Counted from the first letter of the stretch, positions 1-7,761 are shown. The stretch is 14,528 nucleotides of DNA from an uncultured bacterium (GCA_905215765.1 CAJMRP010000047.1:1-14528), one strand, 5' to 3'. Numbers and translations are program-made. The notes: generated by a model not told the origin, from the letters alone.

Positions 1-903
1 GGCACAGGGCATGCCCAGGCGCTCCTCGAGGGCGCGATCGAGGTCGATGTGCTCGCGGCCCGTGAGCTGAGCGATCTGCTCGCCCACGCGGGTCTTGCCC
101 GAGCCCGGCATGCCGATCAGGGCGATGTTCTGCTCATGGCGCGACAGGCGCTCCGTTACGTCCAGGATGCGCTCGCGCGGGGTGGTTTGGCCGGTATAGC
201 GCTCGACGGCCTGTGCCGCTTGGGCCACGAGCATCAGCAGGCCGCCGATGCAGGGGATGCACCGACGCTCGGCCTCGAGCATGAGTCCCGTGCGGGCGGG
301 GTTGTAGACAATGTCGATAACGCCTTCGAGCGCATCGAGCCCTTCGAGTGTGCAAGGCGCGTCGGGGCAGTGGGGGAACATGCCGGCGGGCGTGCAGTTG
401 ACGAGCAACGTTGCATCGGACTGCTGCGCGATGTTGCCGTAGTTGACCTCGCTCGTGCGACCCACGGGTACGACGACGGCGCCCAGGTCTCCCAGCACCA
501 TACTTGCCGTGGTGCCGGCGCCGCCAGTAGCTCCGAGCACAAGAGCCTTCTTTCCGGCGACCCCAACCCCCAGCTCCTCGACAAGGCACTGAAAACCGAA
601 GTAGTCAGTATTATCGCCGCGCAGGCGGCCGTCGGGCAGGCGCGTGATGGTGTTGACGTTGCCCATGCGCTCGGCGAGCGAGCTCAGCTCGTCCAGATAC
701 TCCATGACGGCGCGCTTGTAGGGGATGGTCACGTTGGTGCCCTCCCACTCGTCGCCCGTCATAAAGGCCGCGAGGTCCTCGGGCTCGCGCTCAAATCGCA
801 CGTAATCGAGCCCAGCGAGCTCTTTGTAGATGGTTGGGGTGTAGCTGTGGCCCAGCACGCGGCCCAGCACTCCGTAGGGGCGGGTTGCGGCGGTATCGGT
901 CAT
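1..903 (-). CDS. aroE-aroK: Shikimate dehydrogenase-shikimate kinase fusion (AroE-AroK), 3' end outside the window
   Basis: This is a bifunctional shikimate pathway enzyme. The N-terminal part should reduce 3-dehydroshikimate to shikimate with NADPH, and the C-terminal part should phosphorylate shikimate with ATP. Visible residues 1-301 are open to the left edge. AroE signs are NVTIPYK (57-63, catalytic Lys63), NTDYFGF (98-104, catalytic Asp100), the dinucleotide loop GATGGAG (124-130) and NCTPAGMFP. At 264-271 a Walker A loop, GMPGSGKT, begins the kinase domain, followed by the shikimate-binding region DLDRALEERLGMP. About 130 more kinase residues would be expected beyond the edge. The usual SxSP substrate motif reads HSYTP, and the NRT cofactor motif reads GRT. 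The ATG directly abuts the pheA stop (TAGATG), indicating translational coupling as the last visible operon gene. The AroE and kinase calls are both firm; the true C-terminus is unseen. Confidence 0.93.
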   Translation of the reverse strand, partial: MTDTAATRPYGVLGRVLGHSYTPTIYKELAGLDYVRFEREPEDLAAFMTGDEWEGTNVTIPYKRAVMEYLDELSSLAERMGNVNTITRLPDGRLRGDNTDYFGFQCLVEELGVGVAGKKALVLGATGGAGTTASMVLGDLGAVVVPVGRTSEVNYGNIAQQSDATLLVNCTPAGMFPHCPDAPCTLEGLDALEGVIDIVYNPARTGLMLEAERRCIPCIGGLLMLVAQAAQAVERYTGQTTPRERILDVTERLSRHEQNIALIGMPGSGKTRVGEQIAQLTGREHIDLDRALEERLGMPCA

Positions 904-2049
904 CTAGAGCACCTCCGTGTAGCTGCCAAAGTAGGTGAAGCTCTCACACACGTCGTCGATGGAATCGAGCAGGTCGTCGAGGGCCTTGCTGCCAAAAGGG
1001 CAGTCCAGATCAAAGTAGAACATAAACTCAAAGTCGCGGCCGGGGATGGGGCGGCTCTCGAGCTTGATGAGGTTGATGTTGAGTGCGTAGAAGCGCTCGA
1101 GCACGCGATAGAGGGCGCCCGGCTCGTTGGCCGTGGTGATCATGAGCGAGGTGCGATTAGCGCCGGGGTAGACGCGCGGCTCGCGGCTGATGACGACAAA
1201 GCGCGTGTAGTTGTTGTCCGAGTCTTGGATGTTGGGCTCCAGCACCTCGAGGCCATACAGCGTGGCACAGCTGCGCGAGGCGATGGCGGCGACGTCGGTG
1301 CGTTCGGAATTTGCCACCATCTCGGCCGACATAGCCGTGTTGGGGTACTTGGTGGCGTGAAGGTCGTAGGACTCGATAAAGCCGGCACACTGGGCAATAG
1401 CTTGGCCGTGGCTGTAGACCTCGCGCACGTCGGCGAGCTTGGTGCCGGGCTTGACGAGCAAGTTGTGGTCGATCTTGAGGCGAAGCGAGCGCACGATGTG
1501 GAAGTCGAACTGGGCGAGCAGGTCGTAGACGGCGTTGACCGAGCCGGCGGTGGAGTTCTCGATGGGCAGCACGCCAAACTCGCAGAAGCCGTCGCGCACA
1601 GCGCGCATAACGCCCTCGAAGGTCTCGAAAAACGCGATGTCGGGCACGTCGAAGAGCTTGCACGCGGCGATCTGGCTATAGGCACCTTCCACGCCCTGGC
1701 AGGCGACGCTGGCAGTCTGGGGGAAGGGCGTGTCGAAGGCTACGGCCGTGGCGTGGGCCTTTTGCGAGACGGTGATGCCCTTGAGCTCGTTGATGTAACG
1801 CTGCTGTTCGGCCTTGCTCATACTCATGAGGAGACGGAACAGGGTGATGGTCTGCGCCTCGTAGCGCTCGGGCGCGCGACTGGCGAGGTTGTTGAGTTTG
1901 GAGCGCTCGCGAGCGGGGTCAAAGACGGCCTTGCCCATCTCGATCTTTGATTTGGCGACCTCGGTGGCAATATCCATGCGCTCGACAAAGCTGTTGAGCA
2001 GGGTGGTGTCGATGCCATCGATGGCCTGGCGAATATCGGCAAGGTCCAT
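904..2049 (-). CDS. pheA: Bifunctional chorismate mutase / prephenate dehydratase (P-protein)
   Basis: It converts chorismate to prephenate and then to phenylpyruvate, the phenylalanine branch. Of 381 residues, about 1-88 form an AroQ-type chorismate mutase (IRQAIDGID, VAKSKIEMGK, PARERS, and the terminal S-x3-Q pattern SKAEQ). About 113-290 form the dehydratase, with GVEGAYSQ, the PIENS motif (162-166) and the catalytic TRF motif (282-284). About 300-377 form an ACT domain with the ESRP motif (331-334), which in this family binds phenylalanine for feedback inhibition. TyrA in this operon has no mutase domain, so this protein probably supplies prephenate for tyrosine as well. A Shine-Dalgarno AAAGGGG lies just before the ATG. 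The gene is separated from upstream aroC by 135 nt holding a large inverted repeat, and its stop abuts the aroE-aroK start. Confidence 0.97.
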   Translation of the reverse strand: MDLADIRQAIDGIDTTLLNSFVERMDIATEVAKSKIEMGKAVFDPARERSKLNNLASRAPERYEAQTITLFRLLMSMSKAEQQRYINELKGITVSQKAHATAVAFDTPFPQTASVACQGVEGAYSQIAACKLFDVPDIAFFETFEGVMRAVRDGFCEFGVLPIENSTAGSVNAVYDLLAQFDFHIVRSLRLKIDHNLLVKPGTKLADVREVYSHGQAIAQCAGFIESYDLHATKYPNTAMSAEMVANSERTDVAAIASRSCATLYGLEVLEPNIQDSDNNYTRFVVISREPRVYPGANRTSLMITTANEPGALYRVLERFYALNINLIKLESRPIPGRDFEFMFYFDLDCPFGSKALDDLLDSIDDVCESFTYFGSYTEVL

Positions 2050-2069
2050 GGGGCCCCTTTCACGTGTCG

Positions 2070-2145
2070 GTGATTTTTCTGGGACGGGGATTAAAAAATC
2101 ATTGTGTACCTAATGATTTTTTAATCCCCGTCCCAGAAAAATCAC
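2070..2145. repeat. Perfect 34-bp inverted repeat with an 8-nt loop between aroC and pheA
   Basis: Arms at 2070-2103 and 2112-2145 are exact reverse complements over 34 bases, with loop 2104-2111 (GTGTACCT). Each arm carries a GC-rich core, TGGGACGGGG, flanked by A/T runs. Transcribed from either strand it would form a very stable long hairpin. The minus-strand aro operon runs through it: the aroC stop is 39 nt before it, and the pheA start is 20 nt after it with the ribosome site outside the stem. I see no clear flanking target duplication. The perfect match suggests a recently inserted or conversion-maintained palindromic element (REP- or MITE-like), or an RNA processing or polarity site. 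The structure is certain; its nature is inferred. Confidence 0.95.
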
Positions 2146-2184
2146 TGGGTGGGCGTGGGGGCTGGAGTTGGCCCCCAGAGATTT

Positions 2185-3282
2185 TTAGCGCTGGCCTGCG
2201 TCCTCGAGGAGGGCGTCCCAGATGGCGAGTGCCGCGGCTGCTTCGGCAACGGGGACGGCTCGGGGGACGATGCAGGGATCGTGACGGCCGTGGACCGAGA
2301 GCTCGGCATTTTCCATGGCGTCCATGTCTACGGTCTGCTGCTCGCGGCCAATTGAGGGCGTCGGCTTTACGGCCATGCGCCACATGACGGGCGCGCCGGT
2401 CGAAATACCGCCCAGGATGCCGCCGGCGTTGTTGGACTCGACCTCGATCTCGCCGGTCTCGGCATCGATGCGATACGGATCGTTGTTCTCGCTGCCGCGC
2501 ATGGCGGCCACGGCAAAGCCCATGCCAAACTCCACGCCCTTTACGGCGGGGATGCCAAAGGCGATGTGTGCGATGCGGTTCTCGATACCGTCGAACATGG
2601 GGTCGCCGATGCCCGCGGGAAGCCCGTAGATTCCGCACTCCACGATGCCGCCGATGCTGTCGAATTCGTCGCGCGCGGCTAGGATCTCCTCGCGCATTCG
2701 GCCGGCTGCGGCGGCGTCAATGCAGGGCAGGTCGTTCGTAAGGATCGCCTTGCGGTCGGCCTTGCGATAGACCATATCGTCCATCGGCAGGTCGGAGATG
2801 CCGCCGATCTGCGCGACGTGCGCCATGACCTGAATGCCGCGGGCCTCGAGTGCCTGCAGCGCGATCCCGCCGGCGATGCACAAGGGTGCCGTTAGGCGGC
2901 CGGAAAAATGCCCGCCACCAGCGACATCGTGCATGTTGTGATACTTAACACGCGCAGGGAAGTCCGCATGTCCGGGACGGGGCTTGCGGCGCAGCTCGGA
3001 GTAATCCTTGGAGCGCGTGTTCGTGTTCTCGATAATCGCTGCGATGGGTGCGCCGGTGGTGTGTCCATCGACCACACCGGCGATGATATGCGCGGCGTCG
3101 GCCTCGCGGCGTTTGGTCGCGGTCTCGTCGCGACCGGGGGCGCGACGGTCGAGGAAGGCCTGCAGCTGCTCCTGGTCCACGGCGATGCCCGCCGGGATGC
3201 CATCGAGCGAGCAGCCGATAGCGGGGGAGTGCGATTGGCCGAAGATGCTTAAGTGCAAGACGTTGCCAAAGGTCGAGGACAT
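2185..3282 (-). CDS. aroC: Chorismate synthase
   Basis: It converts 5-enolpyruvylshikimate-3-phosphate to chorismate using reduced FMN, the last step of the shared pathway. At 365 residues it has the normal family length. Recognisable blocks are FGQSHSPAIG (14-23, holding the first invariant His, with Ser where many members have Gly), RRAPGRDETATKRREAD, RPGHADFPARVKY (holding the second invariant His), and the C-terminal PTPSI and RHDPCIVPRAVPVAEA signatures. The flavin-site block reads GGHFSGRLTAP instead of the common SSARETA form, a variant layout rather than obvious damage. The ATG lies 1 nt after the aroA stop and is preceded by a strong GAGGAGG ribosome site within the aroA tail. Downstream lies the inverted repeat before pheA. 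Confidence 0.97.
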   Translation of the reverse strand: MSSTFGNVLHLSIFGQSHSPAIGCSLDGIPAGIAVDQEQLQAFLDRRAPGRDETATKRREADAAHIIAGVVDGHTTGAPIAAIIENTNTRSKDYSELRRKPRPGHADFPARVKYHNMHDVAGGGHFSGRLTAPLCIAGGIALQALEARGIQVMAHVAQIGGISDLPMDDMVYRKADRKAILTNDLPCIDAAAAGRMREEILAARDEFDSIGGIVECGIYGLPAGIGDPMFDGIENRIAHIAFGIPAVKGVEFGMGFAVAAMRGSENNDPYRIDAETGEIEVESNNAGGILGGISTGAPVMWRMAVKPTPSIGREQQTVDMDAMENAELSVHGRHDPCIVPRAVPVAEAAAALAIWDALLEDAGQR

Positions 3283-3283
3283 G

Positions 3284-4603
3284 CTATTCCTCCTCGAGTG
3301 TGACCTTGCCGCCCAGCAGGCGGTAGTGGTCGAAGAAATCGGGATAGGACTTGTTGACGGCCTCGGCGCCGTGGATCACGACCTCGCCGGTGGCATGGCT
3401 CGCGGCGATGGCGGCCATCATGGCGATGCGATGGTCGTTGTGCGAATCGACCTCGCCGCCGGTAAAGGCATCGACACCCTTGATGATGAGGTCGTCGCCG
3501 GCAATACGCACCTGCGCGCCCAGCGCGGTGAGCTCGCGGGTGGTGGTGACCAGGCGGTCGGATTCCTTGATGCGCAGACGGGCGCAATCGCGGATAAAGG
3601 TGCGGCCCTGTGCCAGCGAGGCCACGGCCGAGATAACGGGCACCAGGTCGGGGATGTCGTGGGCGCTCATCTCAAAGCCGGCGAGCTTGTCGGACTGCAC
3701 GGTGGCGGCGTTGGTGGAGCGCACGATGCGGGCGCCAAAGCGCGAAAGCGCGGCAAGCACGTTGCGGTCGCCCTGCGCAGAGCTCAGCGACACGCCCTCC
3801 ACGGTGATGGGGTCGGTGCCGATGGCGCCAGCACACAACCAAAAGGCGGCGTTGGACCAGTCGCCCTCGACGGCCACGCTGCCGGGCGTGCGGTACGAGC
3901 CACTGCTCACGCGGAAGTTTGTGACCTCGGGCTGACCGTCCTTGGCGGGAATGCGCTCGACGTTGACCTCGACGCCGAAGGCCTTCATGGCCTGGATCGT
4001 CAGGTTGATGTAGGGGCGGCTCTCAATGAGGCCGGTCACCTGCACGCAGGAGGGCTGGGCCAGCAGCGGGGCTGCCAGCAGCAGGCCCGAGATGTACTGC
4101 GAGCTTACGTTGCCCGGCAGCACAAAGGTGCCCGGGCGCATGCGGCCGCTCGTCTTGAGCGGAAAACCGCCCAGACCCTGTAGGTCGCAGCCGGCGGCGA
4201 TGATCTCGTCCGAGAGCGGGGAGAGGGGGCGGGCGCCCAGGCGTCCCTGGCCCACAAAAGTTGCTTCTGCGCCCAGCGCGCAGGCGACGGGCAACATAAA
4301 GCGGAGCGTGGAGCCGCTTTCGCCGCAGTCAAGCGTTCCGCCGGCAAGTGCCTTGAGCAGGCCAAACTCAATACTCTTCATAGTGGGATGGACCTGGAAG
4401 CCATCCTCGACGGTCTCGATGCGAGCGCCCAGTGCCGTAAGGCAACGCACCGTAGCCTCGATGTCGGCGCAGGTGGTGTTGCAGGTAACGTGCGTCTCGC
4501 CGTTGGCAAGCGCGGCGCAGATGATCAGGCGATGCGCCATCGACTTGGACGCGATGGCGGGAACGGTGCCCTTAAGCGGGGACGGGGTGATGCGGGCTAG
4601 CAT
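3284..4603 (-). CDS. aroA: 3-phosphoshikimate 1-carboxyvinyltransferase (EPSP synthase)
   Basis: It transfers enolpyruvyl from PEP to shikimate-3-phosphate and is the target of glyphosate. The product is 439 residues, matching the family. Signatures are the substrate-binding SKSMAHR (19-25), GESGSTLR (94-101, the PEP and glyphosate loop region), GQGRLGARPLSPL, SSQYISGLLLAAPLL, VEGDWSNAAFWL, LRIKESDRL and HNDHRIAMMAAI. An open frame extends upstream to 4846, but that part overlaps aroB and encodes no family sequence. The ATG at 4603 gives the canonical N-terminus. It overlaps the aroB stop by 7 nt (ATGCTAG), implying translational coupling. I did not assign a glyphosate sensitivity class. Confidence 0.97.
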   Translation of the reverse strand: MLARITPSPLKGTVPAIASKSMAHRLIICAALANGETHVTCNTTCADIEATVRCLTALGARIETVEDGFQVHPTMKSIEFGLLKALAGGTLDCGESGSTLRFMLPVACALGAEATFVGQGRLGARPLSPLSDEIIAAGCDLQGLGGFPLKTSGRMRPGTFVLPGNVSSQYISGLLLAAPLLAQPSCVQVTGLIESRPYINLTIQAMKAFGVEVNVERIPAKDGQPEVTNFRVSSGSYRTPGSVAVEGDWSNAAFWLCAGAIGTDPITVEGVSLSSAQGDRNVLAALSRFGARIVRSTNAATVQSDKLAGFEMSAHDIPDLVPVISAVASLAQGRTFIRDCARLRIKESDRLVTTTRELTALGAQVRIAGDDLIIKGVDAFTGGEVDSHNDHRIAMMAAIAASHATGEVVIHGAEAVNKSYPDFFDHYRLLGGKVTLEEE

Positions 4604-5703
4604 GCGAATGCGTCTCCCTTCTGGCCGAGGCCCTCGGCAATGAGTTCGTGGAAAGTGGAAAGCGGCGTGCGGTCGATGCTGCAGCGGCCGATGCCGTGCG
4701 GAATCACCAGGTCGATGGTGTCGCCCGCGCGCTTCTTGTCGTGGAGCGCCTCGGCAAAAACGGCATCGGCATCTAGGTCGCAGCGGGTCTTGAGGCCATG
4801 GCGGGCGCAGAGCTCCTCGATACGACCGGGCAGTGCAGCATCGCAAATGCCGTGCAGAGCCGCGGCGCGCGTGATGATGCCCATGCCGATCGACACGCAG
4901 TTGCCGTGTCCGAGCTCAAAGTGCTCGCAGGCCTCGACGGCGTGTCCGGCGCTGTGTCCAAAGTTGAGGAGCTTGCGCTGGTTGGTCTCGCGCTCGTCGG
5001 CAACGACCACGGCGCGCTTGATGTCGATATTGCGGGCGATGATGAGCGCTACGCGGGCCACATCGCGGTTGAGCAGCTCCAGCGTGAGCGGGGTCTTCTC
5101 CAGCTCGGCGAAAAGCTCCGGGTCGGCGATCACGGCGTGTTTCACAACCTCGCCGCAGCCGTCGGCGAACTGCTCGGGCGTGAGGGTGGCCAGGCACCCC
5201 ACGTCGGCGATAACCACGCTCGGCTGCCAAAAGGCGCCGGCCAAGTTCTTGCCTGCAGCCAGGTCGATGGCGGTCTTGCCACCCACCGACGAATCCACCA
5301 TGGCGAGCAGGCTCGTCGGGATCTGCACAAACTTGCAGCCGCGCATGTAGGTGGCGGCCACAAAGCCCGCCACGTCGCCCACGACGCCGCCGCCGAGTGC
5401 CACGATCACGTCGGAGCGCGAAAGCTCGTGCTCGGCCACAAACTCCAAAATGGCAACATAGGTTTCGGCGCGCTTATGGGCCTCGCCGGCCTCGAAGGTG
5501 CAGATGCTCACTTCGTAGCCTGACGCCTCCAGGCTCTGCTTAACGGGCATCTGGTAGAGCGGGCCCACGTTGGTGTCCGTCACGATGACGGCCTTGGTGC
5601 CGCCGGCAGTGGCGCGCACGAGCGGTCCTGCCTGCTCCAGCAAAAACGTGCCAACATGCACCTGGTAGGGGCGTGCGGTGTCGATATCGATGGTAATCGC
5701 CAT
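4597..5703 (-). CDS. aroB: 3-dehydroquinate synthase
   Basis: It cyclises DAHP to 3-dehydroquinate with NAD+ and a divalent metal, the second shikimate step. At 368 residues it is full length. The NAD-binding loop GGGVVGDVAGF is at 104-114 and the phosphate/substrate block VDSSVGGKTAID at 136-147. The expected metal ligands are present as Glu185 (GCGEVVKH), His250 (LNFGHSAGHAVE) and His266 (HGNCVSIGM). The gene starts 36 nt after the tyrA stop with an AAAGGA ribosome site, and its end overlaps aroA by 7 nt. No internal damage is seen. Confidence 0.97.
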   Translation of the reverse strand: MAITIDIDTARPYQVHVGTFLLEQAGPLVRATAGGTKAVIVTDTNVGPLYQMPVKQSLEASGYEVSICTFEAGEAHKRAETYVAILEFVAEHELSRSDVIVALGGGVVGDVAGFVAATYMRGCKFVQIPTSLLAMVDSSVGGKTAIDLAAGKNLAGAFWQPSVVIADVGCLATLTPEQFADGCGEVVKHAVIADPELFAELEKTPLTLELLNRDVARVALIIARNIDIKRAVVVADERETNQRKLLNFGHSAGHAVEACEHFELGHGNCVSIGMGIITRAAALHGICDAALPGRIEELCARHGLKTRCDLDADAVFAEALHDKKRAGDTIDLVIPHGIGRCSIDRTPLSTFHELIAEGLGQKGDAFAC

Positions 5704-5739
5704 AAGCTTCGGTCCTTTCGACCTGGCGTGATAGGTGGT

Positions 5740-6654
5740 CTAGTGGGAGGTCTCGTCGTCGAGCGCGCGCTTAATGCGGTCGCCCTCGGCAAGGAGATTC
5801 TCCAGATAGCGCTGGTCGCGGTCCTTGAGCGCACGGCTGTAGGCGCCAAGCGACTCGATTAGATGGTCGATCTCGAAGGCGAGCGCGTCGGCGTCGTCGA
5901 TCATGAGCTCGGACCACATTTGCGGGTTGAGGTGCGCCACGCGGGTGAGATCGCGGTAGCTACCGGCCGAAAAGCCGTGGTGGACCTGGGCGGTCGGGCT
6001 CTTTACGTAGGCGTTGGACACCACGTGCGCAAGCTGGCTCGTGAAGGCGATGACGCGGTCGTGCTCGGCGGCGCTGGTCACGGTGAACTTGCCAAAGCCC
6101 AAGGGGCGCACCATCTCGCGCACCTGGCCCAAAAGCTCCAGTTTGAGCGCATCGTCCACCGCGGGCGGCACGAGCACGAGTGGCGCGCCCTGGAACAGGT
6201 CGGCGCGGGAGTGTGCGTAGCCCGAGTACTGCGTGCCCGCCATGGGGTGTGCGCCCACAAAGTAAAAGCCGTGCTTACGGGCAAGCTCAAAGGCACGTTC
6301 GCACACGATGCCCTTGACGCCCACGGTGTCGATCACCACGGGACCCATGATGGCCTCGGTGTCGGTGGCGTCGGCGAGGGCCTGGGCATGCGCCTCGAGC
6401 CACTCGATGCAGGCCTCGGGGTAGCAAGCCAGGACGATGATGTCGCATTCGCCGAGTGTCTTGTCGTTGAGCTCTCCGGCGACAGTGCCCATGCTGGCGG
6501 CCGTCATGACATCGTCATCGGGGTCCCAGGCCAGCACGCGGACGCCCGCCTGCGCATAGCCGCGGGCAAAACTGCCGCCGATGAGGCCCAGGCCCACGAT
6601 GCCGGCGCACTTAGGGCCGCCCTGGTTAACGCGCGCGTTTCTCACCGTACCCAT
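5740..6654 (-). CDS. tyrA: Prephenate dehydrogenase
   Basis: It oxidatively decarboxylates prephenate to 4-hydroxyphenylpyruvate, the committed tyrosine step. The 304-residue protein opens with a Rossmann fold, GLGLIGGSFARG (21-32). Asp44 at the end of the second strand favours NAD over NADP. Catalytic-region motifs are GAHPMAGTQYSG (His136) and TSQLAHVVSNAY (His210), followed by SAGSYRDLTRVAHLNPQMW typical of the family. There is no ACT or chorismate mutase domain, so it depends on the mutase part of PheA, and feedback control is not evident in the protein. The ATG lies 3 nt after the aroF stop, with GGAG of the aroF tail as a likely ribosome site. The 36-nt gap to aroB shows no hairpin. Confidence 0.95.
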   Translation of the reverse strand: MGTVRNARVNQGGPKCAGIVGLGLIGGSFARGYAQAGVRVLAWDPDDDVMTAASMGTVAGELNDKTLGECDIIVLACYPEACIEWLEAHAQALADATDTEAIMGPVVIDTVGVKGIVCERAFELARKHGFYFVGAHPMAGTQYSGYAHSRADLFQGAPLVLVPPAVDDALKLELLGQVREMVRPLGFGKFTVTSAAEHDRVIAFTSQLAHVVSNAYVKSPTAQVHHGFSAGSYRDLTRVAHLNPQMWSELMIDDADALAFEIDHLIESLGAYSRALKDRDQRYLENLLAEGDRIKRALDDETSH

Positions 6655-6657
6655 GGG

Positions 6658-7680
6658 CTACTCCATGGTTCCTTGGCAGACAACCTCGCGGATGGCTCGG
6701 ATGCGGCGCATGGCGTCGTCGAACTGATCGGGGGTGAGGGCCTGAGCGCCGTCGGACCATGCGCGGCTGGGCTCGTCGTGGACTTCGATTTCCAGACCAT
6801 TGGCGCCGCAGGCGGTCGCCGCGAGCGCCATGGGCTCAACGTAGCGGGTGTAGCCGGTGGCGTGGCTGGGGTCGGCAACGACGGGCAGGTGCGACAGGTG
6901 GTGCAGCACCGGCACGGCGTTAAGGTCGAAGGTGTTGCGGGTACGGGTCTCGAAGGTGCGGATACCGCGCTCGCACAGGATAACGTTGTCGTTGCCCTCG
7001 CTCATGATGTACTCGGCAGCCATGAGCAGCTCGTCGATCGTGCCGGACATGCCGCGCTTGAGCAGAATCGGGGTTTGGGTCTTGCCGACCTCTTTGAGCA
7101 GGGGGAAGTTCTGGGCGTTGCGGGCGCCGATCTGCATGACGTCAATCTTCTTGTCCAAGAAGACCTGCACGTCGCGCGGGTCCATGATCTCGGTGACGAT
7201 CGGCATGTCGAGCTCGGCCGAGGCCTCGCACAGCAGGTCCAGACCGGCGGGGCCCATGCCCTGGTAGGCGTACGGAGAAGTGCGGGGCTTGTAGGCGCCG
7301 CCGCGCAGCATCGTGGCGCCGGCAGCCTTCACGCGACGGGCGATGCGGATGAGGTTCTCGCCCTCGACGGAGCAGGGGCCGGCGATGACCTGGAACTGGT
7401 CGCCACCGATCTTGACGCCGTGGCCGCAGTCGATGACGGAGTCCTCGGGGTGGAACTTACGGTTGGCACGCTTAAAAGGCTCGGAGACGCGCTGCACGCG
7501 CTCGACGACGTCCATGGACTCGAGCAGGAATGGGTCGATCTTGGTCGTATCGCCCACCAGGCCGATGATTGTCTCGTTCTCGCCGCGCGAGACGTCGGTC
7601 TTCAGGCCTTTTTTCTCAATCCAGCTGACGATATGGCTTACGGCCTCGTCGCTGGCGCTCTGCTTTAGAATTGCAATCAT
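6658..7680 (-). CDS. aroF: DAHP synthase, type I-beta with N-terminal regulatory domain
   Basis: It condenses PEP and erythrose-4-phosphate to DAHP, the entry reaction of the shikimate pathway. The 340-residue product resembles the Thermotoga-type enzyme in layout. A ferredoxin-like domain (about 1-70) is typical of tyrosine/phenylalanine feedback control, followed by the barrel. Barrel motifs are AGPCSVEG (100-107, metal ligand Cys103), LRGGAYKPRTSPYAYQG (125-141), QIGARNAQNF, LLKRG, CERGIRTFE, ADPSH (269-273, His273), Glu299 and SDG (Asp310). An in-frame ATG exists at 7728, but the ATG at 7680 gives the standard N-terminus MIAILK and has GAGGTGAGAGG just upstream. It is the first gene of the aro operon, and its leader contains a terminator hairpin, so expression is probably set by attenuation as well as by allostery. 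Confidence 0.96.
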   Translation of the reverse strand: MIAILKQSASDEAVSHIVSWIEKKGLKTDVSRGENETIIGLVGDTTKIDPFLLESMDVVERVQRVSEPFKRANRKFHPEDSVIDCGHGVKIGGDQFQVIAGPCSVEGENLIRIARRVKAAGATMLRGGAYKPRTSPYAYQGMGPAGLDLLCEASAELDMPIVTEIMDPRDVQVFLDKKIDVMQIGARNAQNFPLLKEVGKTQTPILLKRGMSGTIDELLMAAEYIMSEGNDNVILCERGIRTFETRTRNTFDLNAVPVLHHLSHLPVVADPSHATGYTRYVEPMALAATACGANGLEIEVHDEPSRAWSDGAQALTPDQFDDAMRRIRAIREVVCQGTME

Positions 7681-7713
7681 GGTGTGCCTCTCACCTCGAT
7701 GGATAACTTTTGC

Positions 7714-7738
7714 AAAAACGGCCCGCATTGCGAGCCGT
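7714..7738 (-). terminator. Factor-independent terminator in the aro operon leader (probable attenuator)
   Basis: Read on the minus strand, ACGGCTCGC (7738-7730), loop AAT and GCGGGCCGT (7726-7718) form a 9-bp stem with one G-U pair, followed directly by TTTTT (7718-7714). It ends 33 nt before the aroF ATG. No minus-strand gene lies upstream that it could serve, because the neighbouring tRNA and ATPase genes are divergent. A conditional stop for the aro operon is therefore the simplest reading. No T-box consensus was recognised. The antitermination mechanism is unknown. Confidence 0.75.
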
Positions 7739-7761
7739 GTATATATGGTGCATGAGAGTTT

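Noticed and set aside
49..1950. A 633-codon plus-strand frame opposite aroE-aroK and pheA
   Set aside because: It lies antisense to two genes with clear enzyme motifs, shows no recognisable domain, and is the kind of long shadow frame expected in GC-rich DNA.
2156..2186. Stem TGGGGGC/GCCCCCA followed by GAGATTTTT, resembling a plus-strand terminator
   Set aside because: No plus-strand gene ends here, and on the operon strand no T-run follows; a 7-bp stem of this kind can occur by chance.
2064..2387. Plus-strand 107-codon frame reading through the inverted repeat
   Set aside because: It is produced by the palindrome plus antisense aroC; there is no ribosome site or domain.
4604..4846. Upstream extension of the aroA reading frame
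   Set aside because: It overlaps aroB, encodes Arg/His-rich sequence unlike any EPSP synthase, and the ATG at 4603 gives the expected N-terminus.
5863..7668. A 601-codon plus-strand frame opposite tyrA and aroF
   Set aside because: It is antisense to two unmistakable enzymes, and its repetitive Val/Gly/His/Asp composition is typical of complement-strand reading.
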